This document shows, in pieces, positions 1 to 6,794 of a DNA stretch of 32,101 nucleotides; position 1 is the first letter of the stretch, and each line of letters opens with the position of its first letter. The position numbers and the translations under genes are program-made. The stretch is from Lachnospiraceae bacterium (GTDB lineage Bacteria > Bacillota > Clostridia > Lachnospirales > Lachnospiraceae), in assembly GCA_024693135.1 (NCBI GenBank), contig JAILLN010000056.1, forward strand, positions 1 to 32,101, written 5' to 3'. A model generated the notes under the pieces. That model saw only the letters and a program-made list of their open reading frames with translations. It was not told the DNA's origin and did no database searches.

Positions 1-9
1 AATAAGGTG

Positions 10-38
10 TTGACAAAGGTTATCCCCTGTAGTAATAT
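10..38 (+). promoter_or_regulatory. Promoter of tRNA-Gly
   Basis: A perfect -35 TTGACA at 10-15 is followed after exactly 17 bp by a -10-like TAATAT at 33-38, putting the transcription start near 45, about 23 nt before the tRNA. The -10 lies inside a perfect 14-bp palindrome (TAGTAATATTACTA, 30-43). Confidence 0.75.
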
Positions 39-67
39 TACTAGGTCAGTTGCGACAGCTGATATTT

Positions 68-140
68 GCGATAGTGGCGTAGTTGGTAACGCGCGACCTT
101 GCCAAGGTCGAGACCGCGGGTTCGAGCCCCGTCTATCGCT
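68..140 (+). tRNA. tRNA-Gly (anticodon GCC)
   Basis: The cloverleaf folds fully. The acceptor stem GCGATAG (68-74) pairs with CTATCGC (133-139), with U140 as discriminator base, as expected for bacterial tRNA-Gly. The D stem is GCGT/ACGC. The anticodon stem CGACC/GGTCG has loop TTGCCAA, giving anticodon GCC at 101-103. The T arm is GCGGG-TTCGAGC-CCCGT. CCA is not encoded. The last 20 nt of the gene recur at 1196-1215, marking the gene as an integration target. Confidence 0.97.
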
Positions 141-141
141 C
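121..141 (+). repeat. attL-like direct repeat (tRNA 3' end)
   Basis: These 21 bases, the T loop to the end of the tRNA plus one base, are repeated exactly at 1196-1216. The copy here lies in the intact tRNA. This is the standard arrangement when an element integrates into a tRNA 3' end and restores the gene with its own copy. Confidence 0.8.
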
Positions 142-152
142 GGATAACAAAG

Positions 153-183
153 TGACCACACCATAAAGGTGTGGTCATTTTTT
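153..183 (+). terminator. Rho-independent terminator after tRNA-Gly
   Basis: A perfect 10-bp stem (TGACCACACC at 153-162, GGTGTGGTCA at 168-177) with a 5-nt loop is followed directly by six T. By the island model this terminator belongs to the inserted element. Confidence 0.93.
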
Positions 184-346
184 ATGCATCGGGTGAGGAT
201 CTCACCCGCTCCGCTGGGTACGTTTTGACGCAATACCGAGGTCCACCGGGTCTACACTCCGTTTCGGTCCGCGCTGAGCGGATGTCTCCCGGCCATCCAG
301 CGCCCTCGTGCGCTCGTCTGTCGATCTTAAAAAAAGCATATTAGGA
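184..346. other. GC-rich noncoding stretch of the island with inverted repeat
   Basis: No gene is recognisable. It begins with an inverted repeat, CGGGTGAG (190-197) and CTCACCCG (201-208), with a 3-nt spacer. Composition is GC-rich up to about 325 and then turns AT-rich. An open frame of 45 codons from ATG 347 to the stop at 482-484 overlaps the next promoter and has no ribosome binding site, so I do not call it a gene. The stretch may be a relic of an earlier insertion. Confidence 0.45.
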
Positions 347-445
347 ATGGGCATGCCGGTAGATAAACTCGACATGGACAAATACTGGAAGAAAACTTTT
401 ACAAGCCCCCTTGAATGCGTTTATATTCAAATATTAAAAGGATTT

Positions 446-474
446 CTGACTATGCCGTATTTTCGTGTTATAAT
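446..474 (+). promoter_or_regulatory. Extended -10 promoter of mntA-hepT, probably leaderless
   Basis: CTGACT (446-451, 4 of 6 to TTGACA) is followed after 17 bp by a perfect TATAAT (469-474), preceded by TG one base upstream (466-467), an extended -10 element. The expected start, about 7 nt after the -10, is 481, which is the A of the mntA ATG. No Shine-Dalgarno sequence precedes that ATG. Confidence 0.75.
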
Positions 475-480
475 ACTAAT

Positions 481-771
481 ATGACAAACATTGAATCAAT
501 AAAAGAAAACTTAATACCGGTGTTTGGGAGATACAATGTCAGGAAGGCTGTATTATTTGGATCATACGCCAAAGGTACTGCAAATGAGCGAAGCGATATA
601 GATATCTTTGTTGATAGCGGGCTTCGTGGCCTTAAGTTTTTTGGCTTGCTTGAAGATGTGACTAATGCATTGGACAGACAGGTAGATCTTATAGATGCTT
701 CTCAGGTTGAGAATGGATCGCGCGTTCTTTCAGAGATTAACAAAACAGGAGTATTGATATATGGAGAATAA
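481..771 (+). CDS. mntA: MntA-type minimal nucleotidyltransferase antitoxin
   Basis: A 96-residue protein of the minimal nucleotidyltransferase family. The fold's signature is visible: G27-S28, ten residues, then D39-x-D41, with a likely third acidic residue at D69. In the characterised MntA/HepT systems this protein adds AMP to a tyrosine of the HepT toxin and so silences it. The frame is open from an ATG at 415, but that start would lie upstream of the strong promoter at 446-474. ATG 481 coincides with the predicted transcription start and matches the usual family length. The 3' end overlaps hepT by 11 bp, implying translational coupling. The gene is AT-rich relative to the chromosomal neighbours, fitting horizontal arrival. 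Confidence 0.88.
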   Translation: MTNIESIKENLIPVFGRYNVRKAVLFGSYAKGTANERSDIDIFVDSGLRGLKFFGLLEDVTNALDRQVDLIDASQVENGSRVLSEINKTGVLIYGE

Positions 772-1096
772 AGACAGAGAAGTACTGCTCAAGATAATGA
801 AGCATGCGGAACATGCCATAGACTATTCTTCCAAATATGATGATTGTGATTCGTTTCAGTCGGATGATATGTGTGTAGAGGCTACAGTTTTCAACCTTAT
901 GCAAATAGGAGAATTAGCCAAAACATCCCTTAGTGATGAACTAAAAGATTCGATTAAGGCTATTCCTTGGAACCAGATATATGGATTAAGAAATCGTATA
1001 GTGCATGGTTATGAAGGAGTCAACTTCACCATTGTTTGGGATACGATTAAGGATGATCTACCGGAATTGGTAAAGGAGATTAAGTCTGTTCTGTAA
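761..1096 (+). CDS. hepT: HepT-like HEPN ribonuclease toxin
   Basis: A 111-residue all-helical HEPN protein. The catalytic RX4HXY motif is present as R77-x4-H82-x-Y84 (RNRIVHGY). The histidine and arginine are the RNase residues of the family, and the tyrosine is the residue modified by MntA in characterised pairs. HepT toxins cleave RNA when released from their antitoxin. The ATG lies inside the last codons of mntA (11-bp overlap), so the pair is one transcript. Length and motif placement are normal and nothing suggests inactivation. Downstream (1097-1195) is AT-rich sequence with no gene. Its small hairpin around 1142-1153 is not clearly a terminator. Confidence 0.9.
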   Translation: MENKDREVLLKIMKHAEHAIDYSSKYDDCDSFQSDDMCVEATVFNLMQIGELAKTSLSDELKDSIKAIPWNQIYGLRNRIVHGYEGVNFTIVWDTIKDDLPELVKEIKSVL

Positions 1097-1195
1097 TGAA
1101 CGGATGATTACAAATTGTGTGACTAAGTGTGTGTATAGTCGGGGCTGACAGCCGAAAACCCGCATGTTTCCTTTCTTTTTTATTTGATTAAATAT

Positions 1196-1216
1196 TTCGA
1201 GCCCCGTCTATCGCTC
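1196..1216 (+). repeat. attR-like displaced tRNA-Gly 3' end
   Basis: An exact 21-bp copy of 121-141, comprising the T loop, T-stem 3' strand and acceptor 3' strand of tRNA-Gly. The upstream sequence is not tRNA-like, so this is a stranded 3' fragment rather than a second gene. Confidence 0.8.
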
Positions 1217-1228
1217 TTGAATTGAAGT

Positions 1229-1265
1229 CCGCAAACCCTTGTAAATACTGGGCTTGCGGTTTTTT
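1229..1265 (+). terminator. Terminator downstream of the displaced tRNA end
   Basis: CCGCAAACCC (1229-1238) pairs with GGGCTTGCGG (1250-1259) except for one A-C mismatch. The loop is 11 nt and is followed by six T. It was probably the original tRNA-Gly terminator before integration. Confidence 0.85.
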
Positions 1266-1536
1266 ATTTTATGCGATTAGGGGTAATGCGTGTGGCACCC
1301 GCTTTAAGGTCGCTGATTTAACAGCGTTTTGATGTCTGCAAGGCTTGATCCTTATGTTGCCCATGAATATCCTGATCATGCTGCCTCTGCGATTCAGATA
1401 ATAATTCAAATTCATATCAGTACATCACCTCCCGATGAGCATAAAAACCTCCTCACGAAAGCCTCCCCGGGGCAAAAAAAATGCCGCCCCCATAAGGGAT
1501 CCTGCTTTGGAAAAAAAGAGAGGACAGGACGAACGA
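1266..1536. other. Intergenic region between tRNA island and GGDEF-like gene
   Basis: It holds a weak second terminator-like hairpin (CGCTG 1311-1315, CAGCG 1322-1326, then TTTT), the candidate small minus-strand ORF, and a GC-rich hairpin with an A7-8 loop around 1469-1496. The Shine-Dalgarno AGGA at 1526-1529 belongs to the next gene. No convincing plus-strand promoter was found. Confidence 0.5.
1269..1415 (-). CDS. Candidate 48-residue small protein, unrecognised
   Basis: An open frame on the minus strand begins at ATG 1415 (MNLNYYLNRRGSMIRIF...) and ends at the TAA at 1269-1271. A perfect GGAGGT lies 11 nt upstream (1427-1432). A second strong site, AGGAGG followed 5 nt later by ATG, precedes a 5-codon frame that ends inside the first site. 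The encoded peptide is basic and matches nothing I recognise. The main reason to list it is the tandem initiation signals. It may be noncoding. Confidence 0.25.
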   Translation of the reverse strand: MNLNYYLNRRGSMIRIFMGNIRIKPCRHQNAVKSATLKRVPHALPLIA

Positions 1537-2625
1537 ATGCAGCCACAGTATACTCTTCTGGATATAAGGCCGGATTACCGGCAGTTCATCATCACAGATC
1601 TGTCCATGGAGCTCGTGACGCTTGTAATGCTCGCTATGCTGATCGTACAGTATATCCGGAGAAAGCATCACGGATTTGAGCTTACCCTGTTCTTTCAGAT
1701 GTGCCTCGTTGATCTGCTCATGGTCGTTTTTTCCATACCGTTTGATATCGCGCCCTTATTTCTCCGGTTCAATGAGGACAATCTCTTCACCGTGCTCTAT
1801 CTCTTCTTCTCCGTTTCCTATATGCTGGACCAGATCTTGTCCATCACCCTGATCACGGTATGGCTCATTTACATGGAATTTACCCTCCATCAGAGCCAGG
1901 ATCTGATTAAGAGGCGGTACCGGATCTTCATGGTCCCCTATGTCATCGCCGTCGTGGTGATGCTGATCAGCATCCCGGGCACTTATCTGCTTGCCCTCCG
2001 CTTCGGGTTCGGGATGATCCTCGAGTACGACATCTTCATCACGTTCGCGGTGATATCCTATGCCATTTTTCTATTCTATACCATTACGGCCTACATCATC
2101 CTTTACCGTGAAAAGAAACGCAACCGGATCCCGGCCTATATCCGGCTGACTCCCACCACGCTCTGTATGGTCGCAGGCTTCACCTTAAACCTGCTCAAGC
2201 CGGACTATCCGTTCCTTTCGCTCTTCTTTGCCCTGGGTCTGATGTTTGCGGATTTTTACATGTACCGGCGATTACGCAATGTGGATCCCAAGACCGGTTT
2301 CTACAACCGGCGGTATCTGTCTGTTCTGATCCGGCTTGCCAAAAAGTATACCCTCAAGGGCGCAACCATAATCCGATTTCGGACACAGCGGGGCGGCGAC
2401 GTCCTGGCCGCGATCCTGAAAACCTGGGAACCGGATCTGAGCAAGACCATCATCCTGGAGGAGGGGCAGTTCCTTCTGATGTCCGAGCCGGTAAAGGATC
2501 CCATCGCAGAGCGCTTCATCACTCTGTTTACGGACGCGGCCAAGAAGGAAGGGATTTTGGTGGAAGCAGACTATGAGACCGACCGTGAGAGCCCCATAGA
2601 CCTGCTGCTGCAGAAGTATGGTTGA
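1537..2625 (+). CDS. Multi-TM membrane protein with degenerate GGDEF-like domain
   Basis: A 362-residue protein with about six or seven hydrophobic helices between residues 22 and 240, then a cytoplasmic tail. The tail opens with DPKTGFYNRRYL (residues 250-261), the hallmark start of a GGDEF domain. The later GGDEF signature is replaced by EEGQF (308-312) and the domain is about 110 residues, shorter than the usual 160. Diguanylate cyclase activity is therefore unlikely, and a sensory or c-di-GMP-independent role is inferred. An in-frame ATG exists at 1435 without a ribosome binding site. ATG 1537 has AGGA 7 nt upstream and starts just before the membrane region, so I prefer it. It converges with the receiver gene, 16 bp between stops. 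Confidence 0.75.
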   Translation: MQPQYTLLDIRPDYRQFIITDLSMELVTLVMLAMLIVQYIRRKHHGFELTLFFQMCLVDLLMVVFSIPFDIAPLFLRFNEDNLFTVLYLFFSVSYMLDQILSITLITVWLIYMEFTLHQSQDLIKRRYRIFMVPYVIAVVVMLISIPGTYLLALRFGFGMILEYDIFITFAVISYAIFLFYTITAYIILYREKKRNRIPAYIRLTPTTLCMVAGFTLNLLKPDYPFLSLFFALGLMFADFYMYRRLRNVDPKTGFYNRRYLSVLIRLAKKYTLKGATIIRFRTQRGGDVLAAILKTWEPDLSKTIILEEGQFLLMSEPVKDPIAERFITLFTDAAKKEGILVEADYETDRESPIDLLLQKYG

Positions 2626-2641
2626 AGGGGAGATGGCTTTC

Positions 2642-3004
2642 TCAGCCCAGGATCTCCGACACTGCTTTCATAAGGGCAGGCTTTCCTCCGGATTTCGATA
2701 CGATCCCGTCCGCTTTGTATTCGCCTTCCATGCCGGCCGCATCGGTATCCTCCATCCCTGTCCTGTAGATGACCGGGATTTCCCGGCTGTCCTCGCGGGT
2801 GCGAAGTTCCTTCAGCACTTCAGGGCCGTTCATGCCGAGCATGGCATAATCCAGAAGGATGAGATCCGGTTTCTCTTTTGTGATCAGCTGCAGGGCCTCC
2901 TCTCCCGAAGTGGCTCCGGACACCCGGTATCCGGCCTTCTCAAGCCAGCGGCCAGTCAGTGCAAGCATATCCCCATCATCGTCGATAAGCAGTATGTGGC
3001 TCAT
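2642..3004 (-). CDS. Stand-alone receiver (CheY-like response regulator)
   Basis: A 120-residue protein that is only a receiver domain. The acidic pocket is D8/D9/D10, the phospho-acceptor D52 (LLDYAM), the switch threonine T82 and the conserved lysine K104 (VSKSGG). There is no output domain, so it probably works by protein contact or as a phosphate sink or relay. It starts 18 bp after the stop of the large hybrid kinase and is almost certainly cotranscribed with it, which makes that kinase its likely phosphodonor. Confidence 0.9.
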   Translation of the reverse strand: MSHILLIDDDGDMLALTGRWLEKAGYRVSGATSGEEALQLITKEKPDLILLDYAMLGMNGPEVLKELRTREDSREIPVIYRTGMEDTDAAGMEGEYKADGIVSKSGGKPALMKAVSEILG

Positions 3005-3022
3005 TTTTCCCTCCTTCTTCCC

Positions 3023-6000
3023 TCATAAGAGGCTCTTCAATACGGAAAACAATTCGTCAGGTTCTATGGGCTTGGTCAGGTGCGCATTCATTCCCGCCTT
3101 AAACGAGAGCCTTATATCCTCGTCCATGGCATTCGCCGTGAGGGCGATGATGGGGATGGCAGCCGCATCGCTCCGGTCCATATCCCGGATCATCCGCGCC
3201 GCCTCAAGCCCGTTCATCTCCGGCATACGGATGTCCATCAATATGGCATCATAGGTGCCTTCTCCGCTCTGCCGGAATAGTACTACGGCTTCGGCACCGT
3301 TCTGGGCACAGTCCGCCCGGATGTCATTCATCTCCAATAGTTTTTCCATGATGCTGGCATTGAGGGGCATGTCCTCTGCAAGAAGTATCCTGCGTCCTCC
3401 CAGGGCGGCGGCTTTCCGGGATTTCCGTGATGCTTTTTTGTCCGCCAGGATCTTCCCCAGCTCCTCCCTTATATTTGCGGTAAACATGGGCTTTGACAGA
3501 AAGCCATCCACTCCGGCAAGGAATGCATCCTCCATGACTTCGTACCAGTTATAGGTCGTAAGGACGATGGTGATATCCTCTCTGTCGGTATTCTCTCTTA
3601 TGTGTCTGGTAAGCTCGATCCCGTCCATTCCCGGCATTTTCCAGTCCACCAAAAGCAGGTTGAAGGGTGCCTTGGATCCGGGAAGTTTCTTAAACATAGC
3701 CAATGCATCCTCCCCGTTCAGGACGTATTCGGAGTCGATCCCGATCTGGCGCAGCACCATCCCGGCATGCTCACAGGCGGTGATGTCATCATCTACGATA
3801 AGAGCCCGGAGGCTTGCCGGTTCAAAGGAGTATTTGCCGGTTTCCTTTCCCCTGCATATGCCCAGGGGGATGCAGACGGTAAAGACTGATCCCTTTCCTT
3901 CCTCAGAATCCGCCTCGATCCATCCTCCCATCATGTCTACGATGTTTTTGGTAATGACAAGCCCCAGGCCCGTATCTTCTCCCTCCGCCCGGATAAACGG
4001 CTCAAAGAGACGAGGCAGATACTCTGGCGCGATGCCCTTCCCGCTGTCAGAGACCACAAAGCATATGGTCGCCTTGTCTCCCGCGGGCGGCCCCTCTTTT
4101 ACGGTTAAGGAGATCTTTCCGCCGGAGGGGGTATACTGGACCGCATTTTCCAGGATATTGAAGAGCACCTGTTTCAGCTTCAGGTCGTCGCCGATATAGC
4201 GGTCCTCCACATGCCCGATCACGGCGCAGTCAAAGATCAGCCCCTTATCCTCACACCGGGTTTCCGTTACGGTATTGATCTGCTCAAGCATGCTTCTAAA
4301 GGAAAATTCCTCCTCTTTGAGCTTCATGTTCCCGGATTCGATCAGGCTCATTTCCAGGATGTCATTAATGAGGGAGATGATATGCCTGGTACAGGCTCCG
4401 ATCTGGCTAACGATCTCCCTTGTGCTTTCATCCAGATCCGGGTTTCGCAGGGCCAGGTTATACAGTCCCACGATATCATTCATCGGGGTCCGGATCTCAT
4501 GGCTCATGTTGGAAAGGAAGGCTGTCTTTGCCAGGTTGGCACGCTCCGCTTCCTCCAGCGCCCGCATCAGCATCTGCTTCCGCTCCTCTTCCATGACCTT
4601 AAGGGAAATGCCTGAGTCCTCTTCCTTTTTTTCATGATCCCGCAATATCTCTCCCAGGATGTCCTTCAGGGCGCGGTAGTCAGACAGCAGCGACGGGATC
4701 TCATGGGAGAGCAGGGCCGTATCTCCTGCCTTGGCCGCCTGCTCCATGGCCTTAGCTTTCTCGGAGAGGGCACAGGCTCCTATGGCCGCCGAGGTACTCT
4801 TCAATGAATGGACGTTGATCGTCAGGTTTTCCAGGTCGCCGTCCCTGTAGTTATTCTCGATCTGCTGGGATTTGACGTCGATGGACATGGCGTAGGTCTC
4901 TATGGCAAAGATGTAATCCTCCGCATCGCCGCAATATTCGATCCCCTTTACGGGATTGATCTCCGGATGGGCAAAGACTGCCTCGGGAAGCTTTGAAAGC
5001 TCATCGTCTTCCTCATCCTCTCCTCCCCCATGGTTCAGGATCACCGAATCCTGGGGCAGGTATTTGATCATCATCCGCTCCATCTCGTCGATGTTTACAG
5101 GCTTTGACAGATAGTCAGTAAAGCCCGCCCGCATCATCTTCTCCTTATCCCCGGAGACCGCGCTGGCCGTGAGGGATATCACCGGGGTCTTCTCGAACTG
5201 CTCGGGATAGGTCTTCCTCATCAATTCAAGGGTCTCGATGCCGTTCATCTGGGGCATCCGGTAATCCAGAAAGACCAGGTCGTAGTGCTTGCTTCCAAAT
5301 TTCTCCAGGCACTCGGCCCCGCTGGCGGCCACATCGATATGCATCCTGGTCCGCTTAAGCAACCCGGTGATGACCTGCAGATTCATGGGGGTATCGTCCA
5401 CCACGAGCAGGCTGAGCCCCGGCGCGGTAAAAAGTGAATGTCTGCTGTGGCTGTAGGCGGTTTCATTTCCATGAGGATCCGGGGTGAATTCTCCCGTGGG
5501 AGTCCAGTCGGAAACCTTCTGGACCAGGATAAAGGAAAACCGGGAGCCTTTTTCATAATGGCTCTCCACCTTCAGCTCGCTGTCCATGATCGAAAGGAGC
5601 TGCCTTGTGATGGCAAGTCCCAGCCCTGTTCCCTCGATGCTTTTGGTCTTTTTCAGATCCAGCCGGTCAAAGGGCTCAAAGAGCCGCTTCATGTCCTCCT
5701 CCCGGATGCCGATCCCGGTATCGGTGACCGACACCTCATAGCTTACCGCATCGGCCTGTCTTTCCCTGAGGCGGATCTCAAAGTCCACGGTTCCCTGCTC
5801 CGTGTACTTTACTGCATTGGTAAGGATATTGGTGATGATCTGCTTGATCCGGATCTCATCGCCGTAAAGCTTGCAGGGAAGCTCGGGATCCACCTTGAAG
5901 CTGAGGATCAGGCCCTTTGCCTCTGCACGGAACTGCACCAGATTATACAGATCCATGACGAGGGAGGAGAGGGCATATTCCTCATTTTCCAGTGTCATCT

Positions 6001-6709
6001 TTCCCGTTTCGATCTTGGAAAAGTCAAGGATATCGCTGATGATCCCCAGCAGGCTGACGCCGGCTTTCCGGATATTTTCGGAATATTCCAGGATTACGGA
6101 GCTGTCCGTCTCCCGCTGGATCATCTCATTCATCCCCAGGATGGCGGTGATGGGGGTCCGGATCTCATGGCTCATGTTGGAGAGAAAGGCGCTCTTGGAG
6201 TTATTGGCCTGCTCCGCCTGCTCCAGGGCATAAGCCAGGTTCCTGGCCTTTTCCTTCTCCTCCTCGGCCAGCCGGTTTTCGGTAATGTCCTCGATGAATA
6301 CATAGTATACGTCGCCGTACCCCGGAAGGGTAGCGAAGTGGCCGTAGTCGTCCACCCACCGGATGGCGCCGTCCTTGCGGATGATCCGGTAGACCACGTA
6401 ATCGATGCTCCGCCGGTTGGAGGGCTGGGAGATCTGCTCGTCTATGGAGCTCTGGATCGTATCATAATCCTCCGGATGCACCATTCCCCTGTAGGTATTG
6501 CCCGTAAGCTCCCGGAATTCCTCCACGGTATCGCAGCCGTAGATCTCACAGGTGGACTGGTTTACGTACAAAAGCTCCATGCTCTCGTCTGCCCGGTGGA
6601 TGAAAAAGCCTCCCGGCATCTGCTCCGCAAGCCATTCCGCCGCGGACGTCCCCTCCCTGGATGGAATGGTGGTCATGATATCATTGCTGATCCGTCTGTT
6701 CCTCTGCAT
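3023..6709 (-). CDS. Soluble double hybrid histidine kinase (PAS-HK-REC-Hpt-HK-REC-REC)
   Basis: A 1228-residue cytosolic phosphorelay protein with no membrane segments. Domains in order: PAS (about 25-147); HisKA with H181 (SNMSHEIRTP); HATPase with N298, DTGIG at 330-334 and GTGLG at 360-364; receiver with D482 (FLDYRMP); Hpt with H634 (NVHSLKSTS); a second HisKA with H737 (SNMSHEIRTP again); a second HATPase (N855, DSGKG, DTGLG); receiver with D1022 (VDWKMP); receiver with D1159 (MDIRMP). The first half has the same order as the membrane kinase at 17295-19880, so the protein looks like a fusion of two hybrid kinases. The start has GAGGAG about 8 nt upstream. It lies 85 bp after the giant peptidase gene and 18 bp before the receiver gene, all on one strand. 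Confidence 0.95.
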   Translation of the reverse strand: MQRNRRISNDIMTTIPSREGTSAAEWLAEQMPGGFFIHRADESMELLYVNQSTCEIYGCDTVEEFRELTGNTYRGMVHPEDYDTIQSSIDEQISQPSNRRSIDYVVYRIIRKDGAIRWVDDYGHFATLPGYGDVYYVFIEDITENRLAEEEKEKARNLAYALEQAEQANNSKSAFLSNMSHEIRTPITAILGMNEMIQRETDSSVILEYSENIRKAGVSLLGIISDILDFSKIETGKMTLENEEYALSSLVMDLYNLVQFRAEAKGLILSFKVDPELPCKLYGDEIRIKQIITNILTNAVKYTEQGTVDFEIRLRERQADAVSYEVSVTDTGIGIREEDMKRLFEPFDRLDLKKTKSIEGTGLGLAITRQLLSIMDSELKVESHYEKGSRFSFILVQKVSDWTPTGEFTPDPHGNETAYSHSRHSLFTAPGLSLLVVDDTPMNLQVITGLLKRTRMHIDVAASGAECLEKFGSKHYDLVFLDYRMPQMNGIETLELMRKTYPEQFEKTPVISLTASAVSGDKEKMMRAGFTDYLSKPVNIDEMERMMIKYLPQDSVILNHGGGEDEEDDELSKLPEAVFAHPEINPVKGIEYCGDAEDYIFAIETYAMSIDVKSQQIENNYRDGDLENLTINVHSLKSTSAAIGACALSEKAKAMEQAAKAGDTALLSHEIPSLLSDYRALKDILGEILRDHEKKEEDSGISLKVMEEERKQMLMRALEEAERANLAKTAFLSNMSHEIRTPMNDIVGLYNLALRNPDLDESTREIVSQIGACTRHIISLINDILEMSLIESGNMKLKEEEFSFRSMLEQINTVTETRCEDKGLIFDCAVIGHVEDRYIGDDLKLKQVLFNILENAVQYTPSGGKISLTVKEGPPAGDKATICFVVSDSGKGIAPEYLPRLFEPFIRAEGEDTGLGLVITKNIVDMMGGWIEADSEEGKGSVFTVCIPLGICRGKETGKYSFEPASLRALIVDDDITACEHAGMVLRQIGIDSEYVLNGEDALAMFKKLPGSKAPFNLLLVDWKMPGMDGIELTRHIRENTDREDITIVLTTYNWYEVMEDAFLAGVDGFLSKPMFTANIREELGKILADKKASRKSRKAAALGGRRILLAEDMPLNASIMEKLLEMNDIRADCAQNGAEAVVLFRQSGEGTYDAILMDIRMPEMNGLEAARMIRDMDRSDAAAIPIIALTANAMDEDIRLSFKAGMNAHLTKPIEPDELFSVLKSLL

Positions 6710-6794
6710 ATCGCTGCTCCTCAGATTGTTTTTCGGCTGTCAGATCACCGTTTCACCGTTACCTTATCATATGATGTGCCGTAAGCGCTATAGG

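Larger units (their letters stand above)
121..1216. mobile_element. Small tRNA-Gly genomic island carrying a MntA/HepT module
   Basis: The segment lies between the two 21-bp copies of the tRNA-Gly 3' end, with a period of 1075 bp. It holds a terminator, a GC-rich noncoding stretch, a promoter, and an overlapping antitoxin-toxin pair that is visibly more AT-rich than the chromosomal genes to the right. No integrase or excisionase gene fits inside, so it is either a non-autonomous cassette mobilised in trans or the remnant of a larger island. The displaced 3' tRNA fragment at 1196 is followed by its own terminator (1229-1265), consistent with the original tRNA terminator having been pushed downstream. 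Confidence 0.7.

Noticed and set aside
415..480. N-terminal extension of mntA to an ATG at 415
   Set aside because: The extension lies upstream of and across the extended -10 promoter, lacks a ribosome binding site and adds residues not expected for the family.
347..484. 45-codon frame in the island before mntA
   Set aside because: No ribosome binding site, overlaps the promoter and start of mntA, and matches nothing recognisable. At most a relic.
5438..6784. 448-codon open frame on the plus strand
   Set aside because: It lies entirely antisense to the double hybrid kinase, has no recognisable domain and reflects codon bias of the real gene. The same applies to the plus-strand frames at 17022-18116, 14607-15218 and 9480-10103.
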